Source: JAPLKX01 sp035530195 (GTDB lineage Bacteria > Hydrogenedentota > Hydrogenedentia > Hydrogenedentales > SLHB01). From it: a stretch of 54,399 nucleotides of DNA. This document shows, piece by piece, positions 36,097 to 43,254 of this stretch. Under the pieces are notes generated by a model. It was not told the DNA's origin. It made no database searches and saw only the letters and a list, made by a program, of their open reading frames with translations. The translations under genes were made by a program, and so were the position numbers. The DNA is taken from assembly GCA_035530195.1 (NCBI GenBank), contig DATKVG010000005.1:1-54399 (forward strand), given 5' to 3'. The first letter of the stretch is position 1, and each line of letters begins with the position of its first letter.

Positions 36097-37140
36097 ATGT
36101 ATCTGACGAAGAACCTGGGCGTTCTGGCTCTCGGCGCCGTGGTGGCCGCGGCGTTGGTTCCGGCGTGGGCGCAAAGTCCCGGCGACAATCTGCCACCCCA
36201 CATCACGCAACTGACCCATTTCGGGGAGCGGGCCGATTTCAGCCATGACGGGTCCCGCGTCCTGTTCCTCGAGAAGACGTTCGGCGACGTGTTTGAAATC
36301 GACCTCGCCACCCGCGTCATCCGGCCCGTCACCCACCATTACTACCACGAGGGATACGTCAGGGCGCTCTACCTGCCCAACGGCGACGTACTGCTTTCGG
36401 GAGCGAAGACGTTCGATGCCGACCATCCGATGGACAGCCGGAACACCAACGCCGAGTTGTGGGTGCTGGACAAGTCGTTCACCAAGCCCCCCGTGAGGCT
36501 CGGCGAGAAGTGTACGGAAGGGCCGGCGGTGTCGCGCAAAAACATGCGGATCGCCTGGACGGTCGATCATGGCGACTACGAGGACCGGATCGCGCGGGGT
36601 GTGTCGCAGATTTGGACAGGCGACATCGAGTACAAAGACGGTGTCCCGCAGCTAACCAACAAAAAGCTCGTGCTGGACAGCAGCACCCTGCCCTTCAAGT
36701 GCAACCTCGAGACGCAGAATTTCCGGCCGCCCGACGAGAAGGAACTGACGTTCTCCGCCTATGGCTACCAGGGCACGGACGTGATGGGCATCAATTTGGA
36801 CACAGGCGCGGTGACGAACTATTCGGAGGCACCCGATCAGTACGACGAGCCGGAAGGCATCTTCCCGGACGGTCAATACACGCTGGTCGAGTGCGACCGC
36901 CAAAACCGCAAGGGCGACAAGTATATCGACATCTGGAAATTGCGCCTCGACGACAGCGGCGCCCTCGAGCGGCTCACGCATTTCAGCGATGTCGCCGGGT
37001 ACAAGTCGTCCAACCCGGTCGTCAGCGACGACGGCCGCTACATGGCGTTCCAAATGAGCAAATCAACCGACATGGCCGGCGTTGGCCACGGCATTTTCCT
37101 TTACGACTTCAGCAAGGCGGCCGTGGCCGCGCAAAAATGA
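36097..37140 (+). CDS. Secreted TolB-like beta-propeller protein
   Basis: A 347-residue protein with a signal peptide (MYLTKNLGVLALGAVVAAAL to AWAQ). The remainder has WD40/PD40-like strands (ADFSHDGSRVLFLEKTFGDV; FRPPDEKELTFSAYGYQGTD; SSNPVVSDDGRYMAFQMSKS), as in TolB-type propellers. Function: probably protein or glycan binding outside the cytoplasm. A ribosome binding site AAAAAGGAGC lies just upstream. The next gene (37171) follows after 30 bases, so it may be cotranscribed with the Cys-rich membrane protein and radical SAM genes. Confidence 0.82.
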   Translation: MYLTKNLGVLALGAVVAAALVPAWAQSPGDNLPPHITQLTHFGERADFSHDGSRVLFLEKTFGDVFEIDLATRVIRPVTHHYYHEGYVRALYLPNGDVLLSGAKTFDADHPMDSRNTNAELWVLDKSFTKPPVRLGEKCTEGPAVSRKNMRIAWTVDHGDYEDRIARGVSQIWTGDIEYKDGVPQLTNKKLVLDSSTLPFKCNLETQNFRPPDEKELTFSAYGYQGTDVMGINLDTGAVTNYSEAPDQYDEPEGIFPDGQYTLVECDRQNRKGDKYIDIWKLRLDDSGALERLTHFSDVAGYKSSNPVVSDDGRYMAFQMSKSTDMAGVGHGIFLYDFSKAAVAAQK

Positions 37141-37170
37141 ACTGCGAACTCGCATGATGGGAAAAACACC

Positions 37171-38817
37171 GTGAAGACGCATCTGTTGATTCTGCCGGCG
37201 CTGCTCGCCGCGTTTTCGGCACAGGCCGCGGGCACGCTGAAATGGGCCGAAGCCGACGTGTCGCTGCGAACCGACGGCAAGACCACCGTCACGTATGCCG
37301 TCTGCTACCAGTCCAACGGCAATCTGCACGGGTTTTATTTTGAAGGCGTCGAGGAGAAGCCCGTATTCGACACGGACAACGCGTTCGCCTCGATCAAGAA
37401 CACCGGCCAAACCGTCCCGTTGTCGATCAAGAAAGTGGATGCGCGCAAGTGGGACATCGTCCTGGCGGGCGGCCGCGCCGTCGACTCGGGCGAGGTCATC
37501 TACAAGTTCAGCTACGCCGCCGACCTCGCCGCCTCGCGCCACCTCGGCGTGACGCGATCCGAGCACGGCGAACTCGTCTACCTGGACTGGGCGCCCGTGC
37601 AGTGGGGCGAGCCGCTCGAACACTACACGGTGCGTGTCTACTATCCGGTCGAGGTGGAAGCCGGCGAGTTCAGCATCGCACAAATGGACGAATATCAGTT
37701 CATGACGGAACCGTTCATGAACTCCGAGTACTTGATCTCGTATTACGGCCAGGAAAACAACGGCAAACAGTGGCTGGCCGTCCGTCTGCACAAGAACAAT
37801 GTCCCGCGCCGGTACCATTTCCGCATCCAGCAATACATCGGTGCTAATTATTTTGAAATCCCAAAGCGGCGGGAGCAGCCCAAACGCGCACAGGCCGCGC
37901 CGGCCCCTGCCGCACCAATCGGCCAGGCGCGGCCGCAAAAGCAATTCCACCGTCAACTCCCGCCGCCGCGCCGGGCCGCGCCCGGCTTTGGTTTGGGCGG
38001 TCGGGTTGTTGTGGGCCTTCTCCTGGCGCTCATGCTGGGCGTTGTGTTCTTTGTCGCGTCCTCCAAGCATCGGTCGATGCTGCGCGCCCAGGACGGACTC
38101 GACGCCATCCAGTGGGCGCGGAAAGACTGGAGCGTGCCGCGGCTGGAATTGTCGACGTTTAGAAAAGACGGCAAGATTGCCGAACTGGACATTTACGAGG
38201 CGTGTATTCTGTGCGGGGTTCCTTTCGGGGCGGTGCTAAGCGCGATCATCAGCCGGCTCGAAACGCTCGGCGTGCTCGAAATCACCAACATGGACCCGTT
38301 CGAGAAAAAGATCCTCCAATACGCCCCATCACTCACCAATCTGTATGAACAGATGTTGTTTACGTTCATCATGAGCGAAGACCGATTGACGGACGCCGAA
38401 ATGGACGAGGTTTTCCGCGCGGCTTGCCAGAACCTGCAACGAAACGCGTGGGATTGCGACATCGAAGCCACCAAGGCGCATTACCAGGTGATGGTCGACC
38501 AGATCCTGCCGCAGCAGCCGTCCCGCAAGGAAGAGGATGTTGCGCGCGGAGAGGAAGCCGGGCGGCGCTACCGGTGGGACGACGACTATTACTGGAGCGG
38601 TTATCCCGGGCGTTACATACCGCTGTTCCATCAGCCGGTTCACGAAATGACCTATGACCAGTTCCTGGGCTCGGCCGGCTGTTTTGAAGGCTGTTTCACG
38701 CACTCGGCCTGCCACGACGCCTGCCACGACGCGTGTCATTCGGCCTGCCACAGCGCGTGCCACAGCGCGTGTCATTCCGCGTGCCACTCGGCGTGCGTCA
38801 GCGGAGGTTCGCACTGA
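37171..38817 (+). CDS. DUF2207-like membrane protein with (S/D)AC(H/V) tail; candidate rSAM substrate
   Basis: A 548-residue protein from a GTG start. Signal peptide 1-20; extracytoplasmic beta-rich domain about 22-230, like DUF2207; proline-rich linker 233-270; one membrane helix about 277-297; cytoplasmic helical part about 300-450. The tail 504-548 has Cys504 and Cys508, then Cys at 514, 518, 522, 526, 530, 534, 538 and 542, each of the first seven followed by His, and ends in GGSH. Codons in the repeat vary (tgc/tgt, cac/cat, tcg/agc/tcc), so the pattern is kept at protein level. The stop overlaps the start of a PqqD/radical SAM/SPASM gene by one base. I infer that the cytosolic tail is modified by that enzyme. 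Alternatives are metal or heme binding, as each CHSACH is also a CX3CH. Confidence 0.85.
   Translation: MKTHLLILPALLAAFSAQAAGTLKWAEADVSLRTDGKTTVTYAVCYQSNGNLHGFYFEGVEEKPVFDTDNAFASIKNTGQTVPLSIKKVDARKWDIVLAGGRAVDSGEVIYKFSYAADLAASRHLGVTRSEHGELVYLDWAPVQWGEPLEHYTVRVYYPVEVEAGEFSIAQMDEYQFMTEPFMNSEYLISYYGQENNGKQWLAVRLHKNNVPRRYHFRIQQYIGANYFEIPKRREQPKRAQAAPAPAAPIGQARPQKQFHRQLPPPRRAAPGFGLGGRVVVGLLLALMLGVVFFVASSKHRSMLRAQDGLDAIQWARKDWSVPRLELSTFRKDGKIAELDIYEACILCGVPFGAVLSAIISRLETLGVLEITNMDPFEKKILQYAPSLTNLYEQMLFTFIMSEDRLTDAEMDEVFRAACQNLQRNAWDCDIEATKAHYQVMVDQILPQQPSRKEEDVARGEEAGRRYRWDDDYYWSGYPGRYIPLFHQPVHEMTYDQFLGSAGCFEGCFTHSACHDACHDACHSACHSACHSACHSACHSACVSGGSH
38701..38799 (+). repeat. Tetrapeptide repeat tract (H-S/D-A-C)n
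   Basis: Twelve-base coding period covering residues 511-543, eight tetrads with Cys every fourth residue. Two tetrads carry Asp in place of Ser, and the last His is Val. Synonymous codons differ between units, including TCN to AGC serine switches. Confidence 0.92.
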
Positions 38818-40154
38818 TGGCGCCGCTCGACTGGATAGACGAGTACGTGGTGCGGCTGCGCGACTATATTTTCGTGCGCGAAGACGACTGCCTCCTGATC
38901 AAAGTCCCCAACGAGGCCTACAAACTCAACCCTTCCGGCATAGAAATCCTGCAGCGGCTGCTGGGCGGCGAGCCGGTGGCCGATCTGTGGCGATCGTACG
39001 GCGGCACCGACGAAGTGAGACGCGATATCCACGACTTTTTCACCGGCCTGAAGCAGGTGCTCGAAAAAAAGATTGACGAACGCCGGCTCCCGGCCAGCGT
39101 GGTGGCGCGGCCATTCCAACTCGGGTTCAATACCCTGCCGGTTCTGAGCGAGGTGGCGCTGACGTATGCCTGCAACCTCGAGTGCCGATTCTGCTACGCG
39201 CAATGCCATAATGCTGGCGGGGAGCGCGGTGGGTGGGGTCGCGCTCCCGCGCGACCGGTTTTGGCCAAACGAGACTTCCAGGAAGTGCTGCGCATCATCC
39301 GCCAGGAGGCGAAAGTCCCCAGCGTGAGCTTCACCGGCGGCGAGCCAACCCTGTGCCCCGATCTGCCGGACCTCGTGCGCTACGCCCGCCACACCCTGGG
39401 CATGCGCGTCAATCTGATCACGAACGGGACGCTGATCGACCTCGCGACAGCGCGTGCGCTGCATGACGCCGGCCTGCACAGCGCCCAGGTGAGCATCGAG
39501 TCGCCCGACCCCGACGTACACGACGCGCTGACGTGCCGCAGCGGATCGTTCGCCCAGTCGCTGGCGGGTCTTCGCGCGTTGCGCGACAGCGGCGTGTCCG
39601 TCCATACAAACACCACCATCAACCGGCTCAACATCGCGACCTTGTTGAAAATGCCCGCGTTCGTAAAGAGCCTCGGGCTCGAGCGGTTCTCGATGAACCT
39701 CGTCATTCCCATGCGGCACGACCCCGCGATCAACCTCTCCTACACGGAAGCCGCGCCGTGGATCCCGCGCATCCAAGGGGAAGCGCGCCGGTACGGCGTC
39801 GAGTTCATGTGGTATTCGCCGACGCCCGTGTGCATTTTCAACCCGATCCCGTACCAGTTGGGCAACAAGGGCTGCGCGGCGTGCGATGGCCTTCTCTCCG
39901 TCTCGCCGTCGGGCGATGTGCTGCCGTGTTCGAGCTGGCCCGAACCCGTCGGCAACTTGTTGCTCGAGGGGTTTCATTCCACGTGGCGGTCGGCGCGCGC
40001 CTGCCGGTTGCGCGGGAAGAATGAGGCGCCTGCCGCCTGCTCCGGGTGCGAAGATTTCGCGCTGTGCCAGGGGGCGTGCCCGCTGTACTGGCGCGAATTC
40101 GGAACCTGCGAACTTCTACCGGGGAGGAAACGCCATGCTGCTGCCGGCTGTTGA
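38817..40154 (+). CDS. PqqD-like / radical SAM / SPASM peptide maturase
   Basis: A 445-residue protein. Residues about 10-95 look like a PqqD/RRE domain (DDCLLIKVPNEAYKLNPSGI, then a leucine-rich helix), which binds precursor peptides in other systems. The radical SAM cluster motif CX3CX2C is Cys119, Cys123 and Cys126 (YACNLECRFCYAQC); a GGEPTL-type motif (SFTGGEPTLC) and SPASM cysteines (GCAACDGLLSVSPSGDVLPC; CSGCEDFALCQGACP) follow, for auxiliary 4Fe-4S clusters. The start ATG at 38817 shares one base with the preceding stop, so translation is coupled. SPASM enzymes with RRE domains usually install thioether or C-C crosslinks in ribosomal peptides. The Cys/His-repeat protein is the obvious partner, but the chemistry is unknown. 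Confidence 0.92.
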   Translation: MAPLDWIDEYVVRLRDYIFVREDDCLLIKVPNEAYKLNPSGIEILQRLLGGEPVADLWRSYGGTDEVRRDIHDFFTGLKQVLEKKIDERRLPASVVARPFQLGFNTLPVLSEVALTYACNLECRFCYAQCHNAGGERGGWGRAPARPVLAKRDFQEVLRIIRQEAKVPSVSFTGGEPTLCPDLPDLVRYARHTLGMRVNLITNGTLIDLATARALHDAGLHSAQVSIESPDPDVHDALTCRSGSFAQSLAGLRALRDSGVSVHTNTTINRLNIATLLKMPAFVKSLGLERFSMNLVIPMRHDPAINLSYTEAAPWIPRIQGEARRYGVEFMWYSPTPVCIFNPIPYQLGNKGCAACDGLLSVSPSGDVLPCSSWPEPVGNLLLEGFHSTWRSARACRLRGKNEAPAACSGCEDFALCQGACPLYWREFGTCELLPGRKRHAAAGC

Positions 40155-41103
40155 ACGAAGAGGCGAGATCCATTTCTACCTGGCCAAGTCGCTGTCGTAC
40201 GGCGCGCGGCTGACTGCCGCGTTCGTGCTGATGGCGGCGGGCGTGGCGATTCAACTCGCCGCTTCCGGCGTCAACGCTGCGCTGTTCACGGCCGCCGGCT
40301 GCGGCGTGATGCTGGCGGGCGTCATCCTGTTGCTCGTCAAAGGCTACGAGAATAAGGTGCGCACGGTTCCCGGCACCGCCGAGTGGCGCCCCGCCCGCCG
40401 AACGGAGATAAACCGAATCCTGGCGATCAGCAAGAAGCAACGCAAGTGGGATGAGGATTTCTTCGACATTACAAGCGGGCGAGGTGTGTTGGCATTGATT
40501 GCGGTTACCATCCTGGCCGTCGCCGTGGCCGCGTTCGCCATGAAGTTCTCTGAACGGCACGGCCGGTTGATCCTGCTCGATTCCGCCGTGTTGCTGCTCC
40601 CCTTCTGGCTGACCGGCGTCCGCTCGATCCTCAAGAACGACCGGCTTGTCGTGAAAATCGATACGCTGCTCGCCGCTGAAAAAGCCCACGGTAAGGCCGC
40701 TTCAGTTGCGGGCGAACAATTTGTGTGGCAATTGCAGGTAGCCAAGGCGGCGGGTGGAGCGGGCGACGTCCCCCACGACGTTAAGGCCATGCTGCAGTTC
40801 GAAAACGCGCCACCCTCCTTCCTCGGGCTCCAGATGCAGGTGTCCATCAACAGCGTCAATGGCAGCGATTACCCTTACTTCTACTGCATCCTCGTCGCCA
40901 AACCCGAACACGGCCTTCTCAAAAAGCCTATCCCGTCACCGCCAGCGAACATAACCATCGAGCCGAAACGCCAGGGGGAAGTCGACGTGGTCGTGGTGCG
41001 TCAAACAACGACACGAAATTCCGGGTATGAGACCAACGCCAAAGCGACCGCCAACATTTTTCGGTTTAGCCTGGAGCAAGCGCGGCGTGTGACGCAGCCG
41101 TAA
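40135..41103 (+). CDS. Membrane protein of unknown function, third gene of the rSAM operon
   Basis: A 322-residue protein starting at ATG 40135 inside the radical SAM gene (20-base overlap, with GGGGAGG just upstream). Four hydrophobic helices in two pairs (about 25-75 and 120-165: LTAAFVLMAAGVAIQLAASG; GVLALIAVTILAVAVAAFAM) are followed by a soluble part of about 150 residues ending in KATANIFRFSLEQARRVTQP. I recognise no domain. The translational overlap indicates a shared role with the Cys-rich membrane protein and maturase, perhaps as membrane partner or transport component. Confidence 0.8.
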   Translation: MLLPAVERRGEIHFYLAKSLSYGARLTAAFVLMAAGVAIQLAASGVNAALFTAAGCGVMLAGVILLLVKGYENKVRTVPGTAEWRPARRTEINRILAISKKQRKWDEDFFDITSGRGVLALIAVTILAVAVAAFAMKFSERHGRLILLDSAVLLLPFWLTGVRSILKNDRLVVKIDTLLAAEKAHGKAASVAGEQFVWQLQVAKAAGGAGDVPHDVKAMLQFENAPPSFLGLQMQVSINSVNGSDYPYFYCILVAKPEHGLLKKPIPSPPANITIEPKRQGEVDVVVVRQTTTRNSGYETNAKATANIFRFSLEQARRVTQP

Positions 41104-41104
41104 G

Positions 41105-41147
41105 CGGACACAGACAACCACGGACAAACACGGACGGACACGGATGG
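41105..41147. repeat. 10-bp periodic array, tract 1 (CACGGACNNA)
   Basis: Four units of the form CACGGACNNA, directly after the stop of the membrane-protein gene. Confidence 0.75.
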
Positions 41148-41154
41148 GAGGAAT

Positions 41155-41735
41155 TCAGTCGCGCTTACGCGTGTTTTTGCGGATTCGGTAGAGGCGCTCG
41201 GTAAAGCCGCCTTCATTCACGAACGCCTTTGACTGCGCCGCCAACTGTTTGTCGAGCAGATGGTTGTAGAGATTGATGAGGGAAAGCGCCGCATTTGCGA
41301 CCAGCAGCACGGACGAACACGGACGGACACGGACAAACCCCGCTCTTCTTTCACCCATGAGCGGAGCTCCTCCAGTGGCGCGCATCGCTTCGCTTTAAAG
41401 CGTACCAGCGCGGGATGAGACGGCTTCCACCGCTCCAGTTTCCGCTGCCGCAAGAAATCTTCGTAGTCCAGCCTCAACTCTTCCAAGCTGGATCGACCCA
41501 CGTTTGTTAGCTTGAGCTCCGATTTCTTGGATGTGCCGCTAGCTTGGCTGCCTTCGGCGATATTCTGCACTCCCGAGCGTGCCGCATGGACCATCTGCGG
41601 GCGCAGCCGGTCGTATTCATCCATGTATGTGTCGCAAAACTGGAAGGTCACATCATAAATGAGCCGGGCAAGCTGGAATGTTTTGAGCCCGCGGTAACCG
41701 CCATGCTTGGGTATGAGCGGATCTTTCTCGGGCAC
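41155..41735 (-). pseudogene. Four-helix-bundle (S23/IVP-like) gene broken by repeat tract
   Basis: The frame starts at GTG 41735 after AAAGGAGGAG (MPEKDPLIPKHGGYRGLKTF, then QLARLIYDVTFQFCDTYM) and continues with NIAEGSQASGTSKKSELKL and SSLEELRLDYEDFLRQRKL, as in four-helix-bundle proteins of the 23S rRNA-intervening-sequence type. Near base 41340 the frame enters a 10-bp-period repeat (41308-41339) and is lost. The expected C-terminal part (ANAALSLINLYNHLLDKQ; EGGFTERLYRIRKNTR) lies in another frame at 41155-41300. The tract thus lies inside the gene and shifts the frame. The full product can form only by frameshifting; otherwise it is a pseudogene. The function of these proteins is unclear. 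Confidence 0.75.
41308..41339. repeat. 10-bp periodic array, tract 2, inside the four-helix-bundle gene
   Basis: Three units (CACGGACGAA, CACGGACGGA, CACGGACAAA). The reading frame of the surrounding gene changes across it. Confidence 0.78.
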
Positions 41736-41747
41736 GCCTCCTCCTTT

Positions 41748-41842
41748 CACGGACTGCCACGGACTTTCACGGACGGACACGGACCCTTTTTGCACTTCTC
41801 ATGTCCGTGTAAGTCCGTGTTCGTCCGTGTTCGTCCGTGTGG
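41748..41842. repeat. 10-bp periodic arrays, tract 3, inverted pair
   Basis: Units of CACGGACNNN (41748-41785) face units of GTCCGTGTNN (41803-41842) across an 18-base spacer, so the pair could form a long hairpin. It lies upstream of the four-helix-bundle gene and of the plus-strand Gfo/Idh gene at 41942. Confidence 0.78.
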
Positions 41843-41941
41843 ATGGTAGTTGGTGCACACAATTCTATTCAAGGCAGCCAAAGCCTTCTTTTGCCGCAAG
41901 CCCGCTTTTGCTATAGTGCTGACATCTTGGGAGTCACAGCC

Positions 41942-43243
41942 ATGAATAAAACAAGGGCTTTCACCCGGCGCCAATTCCTCCGTTCATCCGCCGTATTGGC
42001 CGGCGCCCCCATACTGATCCCGTCGTCGGCGTTGGGCCTCAACGGCGCCGTCCCGCCCAGCGAACGGATCCGCATGGGTTTCATCGGCCAAGGGACACAG
42101 GGCAGCGGCCACTTGCTTGGCGGTGCGTGGACGCACGTCCCCGGCGGCTACGTCGCGCGCAACGAGGTGCAAGTCATGGCCATCTGCGACATCCGCCGCG
42201 AGCGCCGCGAGAAGTCCTGCAACGCCGTCAACACGGCCTACGCCGAGCGGTTTGGCCAGCCCAGCTACAACGGGTGCGTCGGGTACATCGACTTCCGCGA
42301 ACTGCTGGCCCGCGACGATATCGACGCGGTGCTGATCGCGTGCCCGCTGCATTGGCACGCCATAATGGCCATGTATGCCGCGGAAGCCGGCAAGGACGTC
42401 TACTGCGAGAAACCCGTGGCCGTCACCATCCAACAAGGCCGCTCGTTGGCAGACACGATCGCGCGTACCGGACGCGTCTATCAGGCGGGCACGCAGCAGC
42501 GGTCCGAATGGACGAACAAGTTCCGGCTGGCCTGCCAGGTGGTGCGCGGCGGCCGGATCGGCGAGTTGAAAGAAGTCTACGGCTACCGTCCCGGCGGCGC
42601 CTACGCCTGGCCAAACGGCCTCGGCAAGCCCCGGCCCGTGCCCGACGACCTGGACTGGGACCTATTTCTCGGCCCGGCACAGTGGTTCCCGTACGACGGC
42701 GATCCCGGCACGTTCCGGTTCAGTTCCGGCGACATCAACTGGACGCCCCACCATTTCGATTTTGTCCATTGGGTGCTCGACGCCGACCGCACCGGCCCCC
42801 TCGAGATCTGGCTCGAAAAAGACGCGCCCGCGTTCCGCTACTCGACCGGCGTGGTTGTGTACGGCCGAGAGTACCCCGGCGAGCCGGTAGGCGCCGTAGG
42901 CGGGGCGTGTTTCATCGGCACGGAAGGCCGTCTCGCGGTCGATCGCGAGGGGATCGTCTCGTATCCGGCGACCATTCTGAAAAATCCGCCGGGGCCGCAC
43001 GAAGTGCCCCTATACCGCAACACGGGCCACGCCAACAATTTCCTCGATTGCATCCGCACGCGCCAGAAAACCATGGCCGACGCCGAGACCGCCCACCGCG
43101 CCATGACGCTGTCGCTCCTCGGGGGGATCGTGATGCAACTGAAGCGGCCGCTCAAATGGGACCCAAAAACAGAGAGATTTACAGACGACGAAGAAGCCAA
43201 CCGGCTGTTGTCGCTGTCGACGCGGCCGCCCTGGCACATATAA
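41942..43243 (+). CDS. Exported Gfo/Idh/MocA oxidoreductase
   Basis: A 433-residue protein with a twin-arginine signal (FTRRQFLRSSAVLAGAP) and a dinucleotide-binding motif (MGFIGQGTQGSGH). The catalytic EKP is in DVYCEKPVAV and substrate-domain elements include NFLDCIRTRQKTMADAETAH, common to planctomycete-type exported oxidoreductases. Members of the family oxidise or rearrange sugars with tightly bound NAD(P), as glucose-fructose oxidoreductase does in the periplasm. ATG at 41942 chosen over 41837, as the signal starts there. Followed after 11 bases by a HEAT-repeat protein, likely one operon. Confidence 0.93.
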   Translation: MNKTRAFTRRQFLRSSAVLAGAPILIPSSALGLNGAVPPSERIRMGFIGQGTQGSGHLLGGAWTHVPGGYVARNEVQVMAICDIRRERREKSCNAVNTAYAERFGQPSYNGCVGYIDFRELLARDDIDAVLIACPLHWHAIMAMYAAEAGKDVYCEKPVAVTIQQGRSLADTIARTGRVYQAGTQQRSEWTNKFRLACQVVRGGRIGELKEVYGYRPGGAYAWPNGLGKPRPVPDDLDWDLFLGPAQWFPYDGDPGTFRFSSGDINWTPHHFDFVHWVLDADRTGPLEIWLEKDAPAFRYSTGVVVYGREYPGEPVGAVGGACFIGTEGRLAVDREGIVSYPATILKNPPGPHEVPLYRNTGHANNFLDCIRTRQKTMADAETAHRAMTLSLLGGIVMQLKRPLKWDPKTERFTDDEEANRLLSLSTRPPWHI

Positions 43244-43254
43244 AGGATTCAGCC

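Noticed and set aside
42127..43254. N-terminal extension of the HEAT-repeat gene through the oxidoreductase gene
   Set aside because: The frame is open but Arg-rich; the GTG at 43255 gives a normal signal peptide 11 bases after the oxidoreductase stop.
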